From Taeniopygia guttata (taxonomy: Eukaryota; Chordata; Aves; Passeriformes; Estrildidae), in contig NC_133024.1 of the NCBI RefSeq assembly GCF_048771995.1, positions 42,818,001 to 42,882,000 of the forward strand: a DNA stretch of 64,000 nucleotides. Direction: 5' to 3'. The position numbers and the translations under genes are program-made. This document shows, piece by piece, positions 14,584 to 26,200 of this stretch (the stretch's first letter is position 1; each line of letters opens with the position of its first letter). A model generated the notes under the pieces. The model saw nothing but the letters and a program-made list of their open reading frames with translations, did not search any database and was not told where the DNA came from.

Positions 14584-14726
14584 CCACAGAATCACAGAAC
14601 ATTCTGAGCAGGAAGGGACCCAGAAGGGCCATTAAGTCCAGCTCGAAGTGAATGGCCCATAGGAGGATCGAACCCAAGACCTTGGCACTATTAGCTCTAA
14701 CACAATGCTCTAACCAACCCCATCCG
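14584..14726 (-). repeat. TguSINE1-like SINE (tRNA-Ile head, CR1-like tail)
   Basis: Read on the minus strand, the 5' part (about 14726-14650) matches a decayed tRNA-Ile: ggttagagcattgtgttaga, then gccaaggtcttgggttcgat, which keeps the B-box-like GGTTCGAT. The remaining part (14650-14584) is a CR1-type tail ending in the complement of cacagaatcacagaac. This composite is the known layout of the songbird SINE TguSINE1. The tRNA part carries several changes and is not a functional tRNA gene. Confidence 0.82.
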
Positions 14727-17700
14727 TTTTATCTTGCTGATTCAACATACTGCAAATTTCTGACCTCATATTGATTTCTGATTTTAGTGGAGATGGTGTT
14801 TATAAGAACCAATTGTAACTTGACCTACTTATGCTTTCCAGGTCTAAGAATAGCATGTTTGGGCTGCTGCTGCCTGCCAGGACTGGCAGCTGAGTCTCAG
14901 ATCAACTATCAAACATACTTGAAAGCGTGTTTTCCACTTAAGACAGATGCCTTTTGCCTTTTTTAGGTTTCAGTTATTGATAGGGGTAAAAAATACTAAT
15001 TTCAAAGTATTTGTGACTTAAAAATCAGCCTTGCAAGAAGTCACCCTCTCGGTCCCTGCAGCAGCACTCAGCCCATTTCTTCATGGTGCTCAGGACTCAG
15101 CTGTCCCTGGTTCACTGCAGGCTGCACCAGGGCCTAATTTTACACCTGTCTTTCCATTACCCTAATCTGCATTTTCCACTTCATTTTAACATATTTTTTT
15201 CCCCAAGATCAAATACACTTCTCAGTTTCTGTGACAGCCAAATATCTTTGATTTTTTTCTACTTTTATTTCTGATTTTAACTTTTTCCTACTTTTAGGAT
15301 TATAGAGTACCCTCTAGGTAAGAGCTGTCAGATTTCTCTCCCTGAGATACATTTGTATTTTACAAAAATGAAACTTAAAAATAATCAATTACAAGTATTA
15401 GAAGTATTAGAAGTTGTGGGGAAGGCAGAGAGGGTGTGGAATAAGGCTTGAATTTTTATTTTAAAGAAAGCAAAGGAGGAACCTCCACTACCTCTTCACT
15501 GAAGGGTGGTCAAGTCCATGCAAGTCCCTGGGTGCATTTCACAGGGAGGCCAAAAAGCAGCAGCAGGCATGTCCCTGGCTCCGTGCCCTGCTATGCCGGG
15601 CAGGCTGCAGTGCTGCCCCAGTGGTGCCATGGCTGTAGCACCCTGGCTGTGGGGCTGGCTGGACTCTTGCCGAGTTTCCCAGCCCCGGCATGCCCTTCCC
15701 AGGGCACCATGGACCCATGGGCATCTCGACTCCCTGCACGGCACAGGGACAGCTCTGCATGGGGAGCTGAGCAGGAATGGCAGCAGCCAGGGCTGCTGGA
15801 GGCTAATCCCAGGGCAGATTTGTCCCTGGGCTCCCAGGCACAGGCAACCCTGCAGGAGCGCAGAGCCGCAGCGCTGGAGGCAGGGCCAGCAGCCCCAGCA
15901 GGGCCAGGCCCAGCATGAGGGCTGCAGCCATGGCAGCAGCTCCCAGGGGCAGAGCCACCGCCAGGGCCCACCTTTGCTGCTTTCTGGGACGCTGAGTGCT
16001 ATTTACACTGCACGAGCAGCTGACAGTCCTGGGGACAGAGTACGTGCCTCAGTGCTGCAGCTGGAGACACAAATGATTCCCTGTCCAGCAAGCACTGGGC
16101 AGTAGCACAGGGGAAATCGCAGAGGAGGTCCCATGAGGGTCTGTGTTGCATGGACACCCACACTCCCAGCCTGAGAAAGATGCCTTGTGGTGCTTTAGAC
16201 CAGAGTGCAGAGACCCCAGTGCCAAGGTGAGTGGTGAGGGCCAGGCTGAGTGAAGGGAGAGGTGACTGTCTGTGAGAGAAGGGCTATCCTCCCTGCACAG
16301 CCTGGGCAGATCCTCCTCCCCTACTGTCCCTGTGCCAGCGCTCTCCTTGTCCCCAGCTACAGCATCACCACTTCCCACGGGTTTGCTGTGGGATATTAAT
16401 TTCCCCTTTTCAGGCAGAGGACTGAGCAGAACATTCACTGGGGTCAGCCTGGGCACCCAGCTAATTGAATCTTGTTTTGATGACTGTGGGGCAGCTTTCC
16501 ACCATGGAGTGTGGCTGTGAGGCATCTTCTTCCCTGCAGTCCCTGAGATGCACACCAAGCCCTTTCCTTTCTGGCCACCCAAACTGCTACTCTACCATGT
16601 AAATTTAACCATTTACACTAAGTGCCTTACAGAAAGTTAGAGCCAGCCTCTCCATTCCCCAAACCTTCAGAGACTGAGGATAGGATCTCCACGCACAGAT
16701 CTCCTGAAGGCAGGAGCTGGAGGATGGGTCCCCACCACCCTTTTTTCCCTCTTTCTTCAGCTGCTGTTTGTGAACACTATGGCTGGCCAAGGACATGCCA
16801 TGGTAGGACAAAAACTGATCTTGACTGAGAGATTGAAATTTAGAAGATTTAAGACCTATATGCTCTCATCCTTTGAGACAATGGCAAGAAACACAGACTG
16901 TATTTAAAATATTAAGGGCTTCTCAGTGGAATATGATGTTTATTAATGTGATGCTTATTTGCATTAAAATGAGTGGTGTTTATTAATACTTGTCATTCAT
17001 AATGGACATGTTTTGTAGAAACATGTTTTGATCCATCTTTCTTTGTCACTTGGTAGTTGTTACTAACTGCCACAGCTTTGTGATTTGCTGCTTTAGAACA
17101 TCATAGATCACTTGAATTGTCATCTTTATGACTGAGAACTGTAGATTTTATGAACAGGAATACCCTTATCTCCTTGGAATCATATTTAGATAAGTTCAAA
17201 TTTTTAATTACTACCTCTAATTTATAGTCAATTATCTATTTGGCAAATAAAAGTGCTTGACAACATCTAAAAAGTAATTTCATTAAGTGCCCTCCCAAAG
17301 ACACTATTATCTTCATGTTTCATTACAATGGTAGTGTTTCAAGATCAGACTCCACCCAGGATGCACCAAGCAGTTAAATAATAATAATAATATCCCGGTC
17401 TTAAAGACTTTATGTCTATACTCAACAGTATAAAAAGAGATCACCAAACATATAAGTTTACATTTACTGCAAGTAAATGCATGAGGAAGAACAAGTAATT
17501 TAGAAATGATACTGGACAAAAAATCTTTTCTACTGATACAATCATATACAATGTACTTAATTCAAATAATCAAGCTGAGAAAACTTCTACGCTCAAATAC
17601 CTGCAACACTGTGTGACTCATTTGCTGTGTACTGATGATAATATTCCCATGTTGGATTTGTTCATCTTCATTTACCCAGCTCTCATCTTCAGGACAGCCA

Positions 17701-18167
17701 GGAAGCAGCACCAGAGCAACCACCCTGCTGCTATGATGCACAAGGAAACCAGGGCTGTGGACTGAAGCTTGGTCTGAATTGCCTGGGTAGTTGCTTCTTT
17801 TGGTCCAAGGAATTGAACAAAATTGCAAAATGTTTCTACTAGGAAGAAAGGCTAAGAGGCGTGTTATTTTCCAAGTATGTAAAGCATTTTTTTCCTGTGA
17901 GTATACAATAAAAGGCCACCAGGAACATACCTTGTCTCTTACCTTGACTCCTTCCAGAATTCTCATTCCAAAGCATGAAACTCCATCCAAAGTTTCATGC
18001 TTTGTTTCTTTTTTTCCTCATAGTTTCATAGAAAGCACTTCTCTGCTTGCCTAAAAAGCTCAACCTTTATGGTTTCCCTCTTTCTCTCACAAATATGCAG
18101 CAGCTACCACATCTTTCCTTCTTACTGAGGTTTTTCAATCAGAGCAGAGTCCAAATTCATCACTTCA
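14727..18167. other. Gene-free sequence with a 1-kb GC-rich patch
   Basis: The segment from about 15.47 to 16.53 kb is clearly GC-richer than its surroundings and carries overlapping open frames on both strands (up to 199 codons), but they are low-complexity in character and match no family. CpG is less dense than in the SLC35F2 island. The rest is AT-rich and featureless apart from the 14-bp inverted repeat near 17.97 kb. Confidence 0.55.
17969..18004. other. Perfect 14-bp inverted repeat with 8-nt loop
   Basis: The arms caaagcatgaaact (17969-17982) and agtttcatgctttg (17991-18004) are exact complements around the loop ccatccaa. Pairing does not extend outward. It lies in gene-free sequence, and no promoter or terminator role can be assigned. 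Confidence 0.75.
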
Positions 18168-18390
18168 TCATAGAATCATAGAATGGTTTGGGTTCTATGG
18201 GACCTTCAAAGATCTAGTCCAGCCCCTGCCCATGGGGATATCTTTCAATAGATCAGGTTGCTCAAAGCCTAGTCCAACATGACTTTGAACTCTTCCAATG
18301 TGGGGCATCCATAACTTCTCTCAGGAACCAGTTCCAGTGTCTCACCATCCTCATCACTTTGCCCTCATGCAATAGTTTTCTGCTGTGTCT
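18168..18390 (-). repeat. CR1 LINE 3'-end fragment
   Basis: It begins with the complement of the CR1 terminal repeat (tcatagaatcatagaatgg) and continues with the usual CR1 3' UTR phrases (agtccagcccctgcccatgg, caggttgctcaaagcc, accagttccagtgtctcacc). It is 5'-truncated. The right boundary is approximate because similarity fades after about 18390. Confidence 0.88.
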
Positions 18391-19030
18391 AACCAAGGGC
18401 ATATTCAGTCTTCCCTTGGTCCCCAAAATGAAGGAAGCTGCCATGGCCAGAAGCTTCTGCATGCTGATATGACCACTCAACCCCAAGTGCACTAAGGAGT
18501 TGTTAATTCTACTTCTGTTTGATGGTGTTTTGGATGCATGAAGTCAAAACTCACAGAACAAACAGAGACAAACACAGAACAAACAGAGGCAAACAAACAG
18601 AGCGTCAAAGATCCAATCCTTGAGTAAGGCATCAACCTCTCAGAGTAGAATGTGTGTGGGACCAAAAAAATTTTAAGCATTAATTTTACTACTTCTGCCA
18701 CATCCATTTTGACCTGGCTGGAAGCTACTTTGTCTCTAGAATGAAAGAGATCCTGGTCAGGGTGAGGGTATGGATAATGTGGACATTAAGCTTTTCATAG
18801 GCACTGCATAGCACAGTAATCAGAGAATTATCCCACAGGCTGCACACCCCATGTGTCCCTTCTGCAGTGACAGTGACCTCTGAGCTAGCAAACATCTTTG
18901 ATAGGAAGGAGATCTCCACTGAGATCTGATTCTAAGGTACGAACTTGTGCTTTGCTCTAACTTCTTCCTTCAAAAAGGCAGATGAAGCCTTTCAAATGAG
19001 AACCCTTGCTCTGTTTCTTTTGGTTTTTTC

Positions 19031-19046
19031 TTTTTTTTTTTTTTTT
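19031..19046. repeat. Poly(T) tract, 16 nt
   Basis: A simple T run in gene-free sequence. Confidence 0.85.
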
Positions 19047-22000
19047 AATTAGCAAGTAACACGGAGCTCAGTGAATGAAAATAGCATTGGAAATTAAGGA
19101 AATGCTTCATAGAACTACAGTTTGCCAAATGCTTTAATGGAAAAACATGCTTACTTGCTTGGACTCCTTTGTGCCTGCTCTACAGCCTTGTTTTTAGACA
19201 GACTAATTGCTCTTGTTTCTGCAGGACTTTCTGCACACTTTCTGCAGAAAAGACATGGATGCACGCAATTGTCAATGTTGATTAAAACTCATTTATAACC
19301 TCAAAACCTCCACCAAGTTGTGCAGCCGCTCAGCTGAGCCACAGACCCACAGCCCCTCCTCTGCCAGAGCTTGATGATATTGAGAGTGGCAACAGCTCCT
19401 TGCAGGAGTGCTGAAGTTGTGCTAATGCTCTTCCCTGGTTTTCATTGAACCAGGCTCTCTCTCACAACAAAATGACAAATAAGAGCTCCAGGAATCGAGA
19501 GGATGTGCATGGACATCTATTGAGTTCATAGTAGTGGTGCTGGTCTAAAAACTTGTCTCTTAGGTGATAAGGGCCTCTGGAGCAAATTTCCACATGCCAA
19601 AGGATTGCCACACGTGTGCACAAGGTGCACAGTGAACAGAAAGACAGTTGACCTTCCTCGTACTTGGCCACACGGGAAAGGTGATTTTTATTTGGGAATA
19701 CACTGAAGACAGGGAGTGCTGTTCTGGGTCAGCTTACTTGCCTAGGACAGTGATAGGCAATCTGTGAGACAAAAACATCCGAGAGCTCTCATGCTCTAAA
19801 AGAAAGACATTCATAATATCCCCATTCTCATCTCATATGGGGTTTTCATATGAGAAACAAAAGCCTGCTCAAGAAGCTTGCATCTCACTGTGCTTCAATA
19901 TGAAACATTAGTAACCTCTTATGCAGTAGTAATTTCTATGGTACACATTTCTTGTAGAACAAAAATAAGATACCTGCAAAATGGCAAATGATTGTGCTTC
20001 CATCTATTTACTTTCTTGAGCTGAAAAAATGTGAGAAACTTTCCATTTCCTGACTACACAATAGACATGTTGCTATAAGAGCTGGATCTTGATTTGAAAT
20101 ATGAATATAACTTTTGGATCAAGTCCAGGTCTCTGCTCTTGCAGGATTTTCCTTGGAGGATGGACTCAAGCCAGTTAAATCAATGCACAATTGGATGTGG
20201 AGCTTGACTTTCTTTTTCCTCTTGTTCTTGTTTCAGGACACCAAAGCTCAAATGCCATTATGTGAATTCTTGCACAAATAGGGAGGAGTCAGATCCCTGA
20301 GTGTTGTCACCACCATTTTTACTTTGTGAAGAGCCTGTGGAAGTTTTAAGTGGAGAAACAGAGAGTTCGGTTGTTACTGCCAGGTTCAAATATTTAAATA
20401 TCATGAGCCAGATTCCCCCAAGTCCAAACAAAATTTTCTTTAAATAGCAAAGGTGTTCTCTTTAGGCTGTTATTTGAATGGTATTTCCTCTGCATGCACA
20501 AAGACAAAAAATTTACTTTTTGTAAAAACAAGATCCTCATCTCAGATCTTCAGAATCCACAGGTCTGAAAGTTCCCAAGGTGACTAAAAACATCACAGAC
20601 ATAGTGCTAAATAAACCTGTCTCCAAATGTTGCTTTGTTTTTCAAGCTCATTGACTTGGTACCTGTCCTTCTTTTCTTCTCTTTTCTTAAGTTCTTTTTT
20701 GTTTCACGCACAGAGGGGGAAACGGTGTTTTAGAGGGTAGGATGATAACATTCTTGCAAGTGGGTCTCTTTTTTCTCTTTGAAATGCTTTAGATTTTGAG
20801 ATATTTTCACGTTTAAAAACTGCCAGAGAAGAAAATTTCTTCAGAAGTGTCCTTTGAGTCAGAGATAAAAGTGGTGCCCAGCAGGTATAGGCCAGCAATA
20901 GTCAAAGAAAATATGAACTCCCAGCAGAAGCTATGAAGTTCACTCCCTCTAGTTCTGCTACTGTATAAGACTACATCATTCTTTATTTCTAACCTTTTCT
21001 TTTCCTAACCACTGGCTGTACCAATAAATGTGCAAAAAAATCTGCCTGTGAATCTGCATTCTTAACCTCTTTATCCTGCTGTTTATGATGTTTTCCCTGA
21101 GGACAGGGAGAACATCAGACTACAAGCCACTTCATGCTGTGACCCAAGCTCCATCAAGGGGTGACACATCTGGACAACTCTGCAGAAGGTGAAGCACACC
21201 CCAGGGCTGTGGGAGCAGGCACCAACTTGGACCTCAGGAAGTCAATATTCAATTTCCATGTTTAACAATGATCTTTTGAGAAATCAGTGAGCTTTTAACA
21301 TCCTCTGCCTTGGTAAATCTGAGGGTTTGTGAAAGTTGATTGATTCTCTCTGGAATTATATATTTGGATGCAATGCTATAAATGCCAGAAATGTTAAGAT
21401 CCTTTTGCAAAAGAGAAAAAATTTACCTGGGAAGACAGAGTAAGAGCATCCAAACATAACATGAAAGATGCTGGTGGTGAGAGGACTGAGGAGTGCTTCT
21501 GAGAAACTTGCTTTTATCTCCTGCAAATCTATTTTACCATTTCAGCCCATATTCCTCATTTGCCCTCACCTCATGCTGCACATATTTAATTTAAACCTGA
21601 GACAAGCCAAGGACAGAAACATGAACTCTGTGTCCATGACTCTCTCATGCCATCTCCAGCTTCCCCAAGAAAGCCAATATGCAGAGGAGAGTGACACAGA
21701 GACACCTGTTCTGGCAGAGCAAATTAAACTGTTGATTCTATAACATAAAATCAACGTTGCACATTTAAGGGTCCTTTAATAGACATCAGGGAGGAAATTA
21801 CATTCTTGTCTGGCTAGATAAATTAACTTTCTGCTAATAATATTTAGATATTAGTACTGCTAATCCATTTCAAATTCCCAGCCCTTTAAGATTGTTGAGG
21901 AAAAATAAGCTGTTTCTAACTCCAGAAACATTTACAAAGGGGGCTGCTATAATACCTGGAAAACTTGAGTTTGGAAGATCAAATGACTCTTCATAGCCAA

Positions 22001-23157
22001 TTACCAGAGTTGTGACAGACTGAGTCTCCTGGCTCAGCTCCTGGGGTCTCAGCTATCAGTACAGTTGCTCAGACCATGGCAGTTTCATTGTGTTATTTGA
22101 GAACCTGTAATGAAATACCTTATTTCCATGCTTTCTAAGTAACCTGTACTCCATGCACCTCCTCTGTGCCAGTATTGCAGGCAGAAACCAAAGAAGCCTG
22201 TGCTGACTCCTGCCTACCCAAACAGCAAACAACATCCCTGCAAGCAAAATGCCATAAATACACTTATTGCAAGTTAACTAAATGTTGCTGATGTTCTCTG
22301 ATAAATAAAAGTCCCATAAACTGTTCCCAATAGTGAGAAGAGAGAAGTGCATCTGAAGCCAACTACTTTACACTAAAGTTTTATATGAAGAATATGCTGA
22401 AGCTTCATCATAAATAATTAAATACCTTTCTAAACTATTAATGCAGATTGTTGATGGCTTCTGTTTTGCTTATGGTGTTTCAAAAGTGTTGACTGTAGGC
22501 AAGTATAGATCTTTATCTGTGATGAAAAATAGCTTTGAAAACATTAAAACACCTTTGCAGTTGAAAGTCTTCCTCCAGATAGGGACATAAAACTGAAGTG
22601 TGCTGTCTTCATCCTAAGGAGAATCTAAAGATCAAAACAGATCTCAGTAAAGTCACTGCAAACAAATCTATTTGGTGTTTGACCAGCTAATGTCAGCCAC
22701 TTTCAAAACACAGAAGTTTCACTGCATAAGGCCACCATCAGAAATATGCTGGGGTAGACAGAAATTGTCTGAAACAATAATTGACATTATTTCCAAACTA
22801 ACTAACACAAAGAGTGGTTATTCAAGGCACTCCAGTGCTGAGAAATCAGGTGCGAGACTGCAGTACATCACTTTTCCTTGCAGTTTCCCTCCATTTAGAA
22901 AGAGCTTAAGGGTATCAAGGCAGATGGTATCTAACAGGGAAGTACTATCCCAGTGTCTGGAGGCTACCATAAACTGTATTTTTGAACTTGGAGAAGTATG
23001 ACAGATGTTTTTCAATTATTTTTTCTGTTCAGAAAGGTTTGAAGTTTCTAATTAGCTGATGAAGGGTTGCATAGAGAAGCCTGGAGTATTCCAGTCTCAA
23101 TCGCCATCAAGCAGAGGGCACAAATGTCACATCTCTGGTGCCAGATTTAGAAAAAAT

Positions 23158-23201
23158 CCCTGTCTAAGCTCACTCTGCTCCCTGTCTAAGCTCACTCTGC
23201 T
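23158..23201 (+). repeat. Perfect 22-bp tandem duplication
   Basis: The unit beginning ccctgtctaagctcactc is present exactly twice, back to back (23158-23179 and 23180-23201). The lack of any difference suggests a recent duplication or replication slippage. Confidence 0.9.
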
Positions 23202-26200
23202 AAGAATGATCCCATGAGCAATTTTTGTTGAGCCACATGCCCTCTGCCCCAAACAACTCCAAGCTGATCCACAGCTAATATTCCCATGCACTCTACTGAT
23301 GATGACAGCCCAGTGGATCCCATGTCCCAGTGGATTGTATTAGTGATTTCATGTCAAAATAGAAAGGTTTACATGAAAGGAAAGAAGGAAAACTCAGAAA
23401 GCTCAGAATCCAAAACATATTCTTCTAGCTTGTAAGTAGTGTCCCAGATGTGGAAAAGCATCCCACCTCACCCTAACCCCACATCCTTGCCTTTGTGCTA
23501 CCACAGTAAAACAACCAATTTCAAAATGCCAGCATTAAATCATCTCCTGTTAGTGCAGTAAACGTGCAGATGAGCACTGCTGACCTGTCCTACAGAACAC
23601 AGGGAGCTCCTGTTAGTGCTGCTATCTGCCGAGCTGGGATTCCCATGTTGCTCATGGCTGCAAGGCATTGGAATGCTGGAGCCCATGTGCTCTGAGGTTT
23701 ATGTTAAATGGGTTGTTCATGTAAATACCAATGTAAATGGTCAAACTCATTATTTGCTCCTAGGAAGGTGCTCTATCTGTTTCAGTTAGAAGGGGATGCC
23801 TCTGTTGCCTCCTGCAGCCCACCTGCAGACCTGTCATTGCAACATGATCTCTAATCAATTAGGCCACTTCAAAGTAAAATGAGAATATTGAGTGTCACCA
23901 GTGAAGATCTGTACCAAGCAGATAAAGTCCCTGTATATTTTTGAGGAATATGAATGAAAATATTAAGAAGAAAAAATGAAGCACTGCTCAACTTTGGAGA
24001 AAAATCATATTCTGCTTTGGCTGGACAGAAATAGCAGAGCAAGGAGCAGTGGCATCAGAGGGGGTGTTCTCCTGCAGCCTGATCTGCATCACTGAGATTC
24101 CCAAAGTCTCCACTCACAACAGAGCCTAAGGAAAATAATTAAAGTCTTGAGTACTTTGCAGTTCAATCCGGTTACCAGGGCTAATGCACAACTTCCATCC
24201 CACCTCATATTAGCACAAATATTTTTTGGTATCATGTTGGGGCACAGACATTTTTCTGAGCGCCTGGTCCATCTTCCAGAAAGGGCACTTTAAAAACTAC
24301 CAAAAGGCTTTCAAATTGCTTTTGTATAACACTATTAGTCTGGATTCTTATCTTGGCAATTTAGCATCAAAATGTCACTGCCTGATCAAAGTGCTGGAAT
24401 TCATACTATTTTTCTTTGCTTGAAGAAGCAAAATTATTAACTAGGTCATTAGAATAAAAACTTAACAGTGTATGTATTCCCAACATTTTGCTCCCACTAA
24501 TTAATTTCCGATCGAATACCCTGCCAAAGGATCAGCTTACTACTGAGAGAGAGATCACAGCACACAGAAGTTTAATTGGATGAGAAGTAGTCCCAAAAGG
24601 ATACAACTCCACTGCATCTTGATGCTGTGCTGGATCAAAGGCTGCCAGAGGCTGGGCAGAACTGGAAACCCGTAAATGTGGCTGCAAACTCAGTTGCAAC
24701 GTTTTGCTGGCAGCAGGGCCCTCATTGCAAGCACCAGAGGCATCGGAGCACAGGACAGGGAGTGTGTCCTTCATAATGAAAAGGGTCTCCAGCCAGCTTT
24801 GCATCCCTGCAGTAGGCAGGCTTACATCTCAGCAACAGGATGGTCAGATGCTCCACAGCACTGTGTCCATGCTGGGATGCTGGCACGCCTCAGCTGTGCC
24901 TCTGCAGGGCATATCCCCAAGGCTGGCTGTCAGAGCTCTTGCTTGGGTCACTCAGAATTGCCCCATCTCACCCCAGTGTCCACTTACCTGTGCAGCCTTC
25001 AGCAGCAGAGGGGGAAGGCAGAGAGACCTGGGGTGAGCACCATGCCCATGACCCTCCTTCCTGGGCCCCCAGGGCCATTCAGGACCTCCTGGCCCCTGCC
25101 AGACCACGCTGCCAGCAGACACTGCTAGGGACATGTCCACTGTGGGACAAAACCAGCCTTGCTGTGGCTGACGGCAGAAAGGGAAGACCAATACATCCGG
25201 GCTCCTTTTAACCAGCTTTAGTCAATTAAACCAGGAATGTGACCAAAATTCATCCAACAAAAGCATCCATATGACAATTCCTTACTGTGAGAAGTTAAAT
25301 TGGCAGTTGTCATCCACTCTCTCTTCCCTGCTTTAAGGGAAGAGTGTGAAGGATTTGGTCACTGGTCAGCATTTGTCCTGCACTGACTTTCAGGCCTGCC
25401 ATGTTTTCAATGCATGGCCAGTACCTCACAGACACAAATCTGTCAGTGTTGTCTGGAGGATGTGGGGCACAATCCTCAGTTCTTCTGTGAGGCTAAAGGT
25501 CAATCCAGTAATGGTTAACTCAACATGCAGCTTCTCCAAATTATAATCAAAATTGAATATTGGATCATTTAAATGAAATTAATCCCTCGCTTCTGTTAAC
25601 TGAATTGTGGTTAAATGACCTGGGGTAAATTGAGGCAGTCTCTGTGGAAAACTTCTTAGCATTACAAGCAAATTAAAAAGAAAAATGCAGGTCTTCTTTA
25701 AAACAGTCTTAATTCAGTTTGTTATGAACCTGACTCCAAGTTCTGTCAGCAGCCTGATGATGCCGGTAAAAGACAGTTTTACTCTACTGCAGAAAGAAAG
25801 GGGAGCAGTTCTTCAGTTCTCCTCATTCAATACCGAGGTGAAAGATCCTTTTCTTTACAAAGAGTTACTAGCTCTCAGTAGACCATAATCCTCATGTTGG
25901 AGTCTTAAGGTTAACAGCCAGGGTTGAGACATTTGTCTCTTGAAATGTCTTTCATGCTTGGATAAATCGTTTCTTTCCCTCAACGCAGTACCTTTTTTCC
26001 CCAGCAGCTATTCAAAAATGAATGAAAAATCTGTGAAGGAATTGTAGACAAAAGAAAGTAGACACCTCAAACTTACAAGGAGTTTTGAAAAGACCTTCAG
26101 AAAACCCAGATGGGTGTGTGCAACAAGTTTTATTAGCAGGAGTAATAACATTACTATTATTATTGTAGCTCAGTCACTCCTCTGGGTCACTCAGTTCTTC

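Noticed and set aside
14650..14726. A tRNA-Ile gene on the minus strand
   Set aside because: The cloverleaf is degraded and it runs directly into a CR1-like tail, so it is the head of a SINE.
15506..16105. 199-codon plus-strand frame
   Set aside because: Its composition follows local GC richness, frames on the opposite strand are equally open, and no domain or splice structure is seen.
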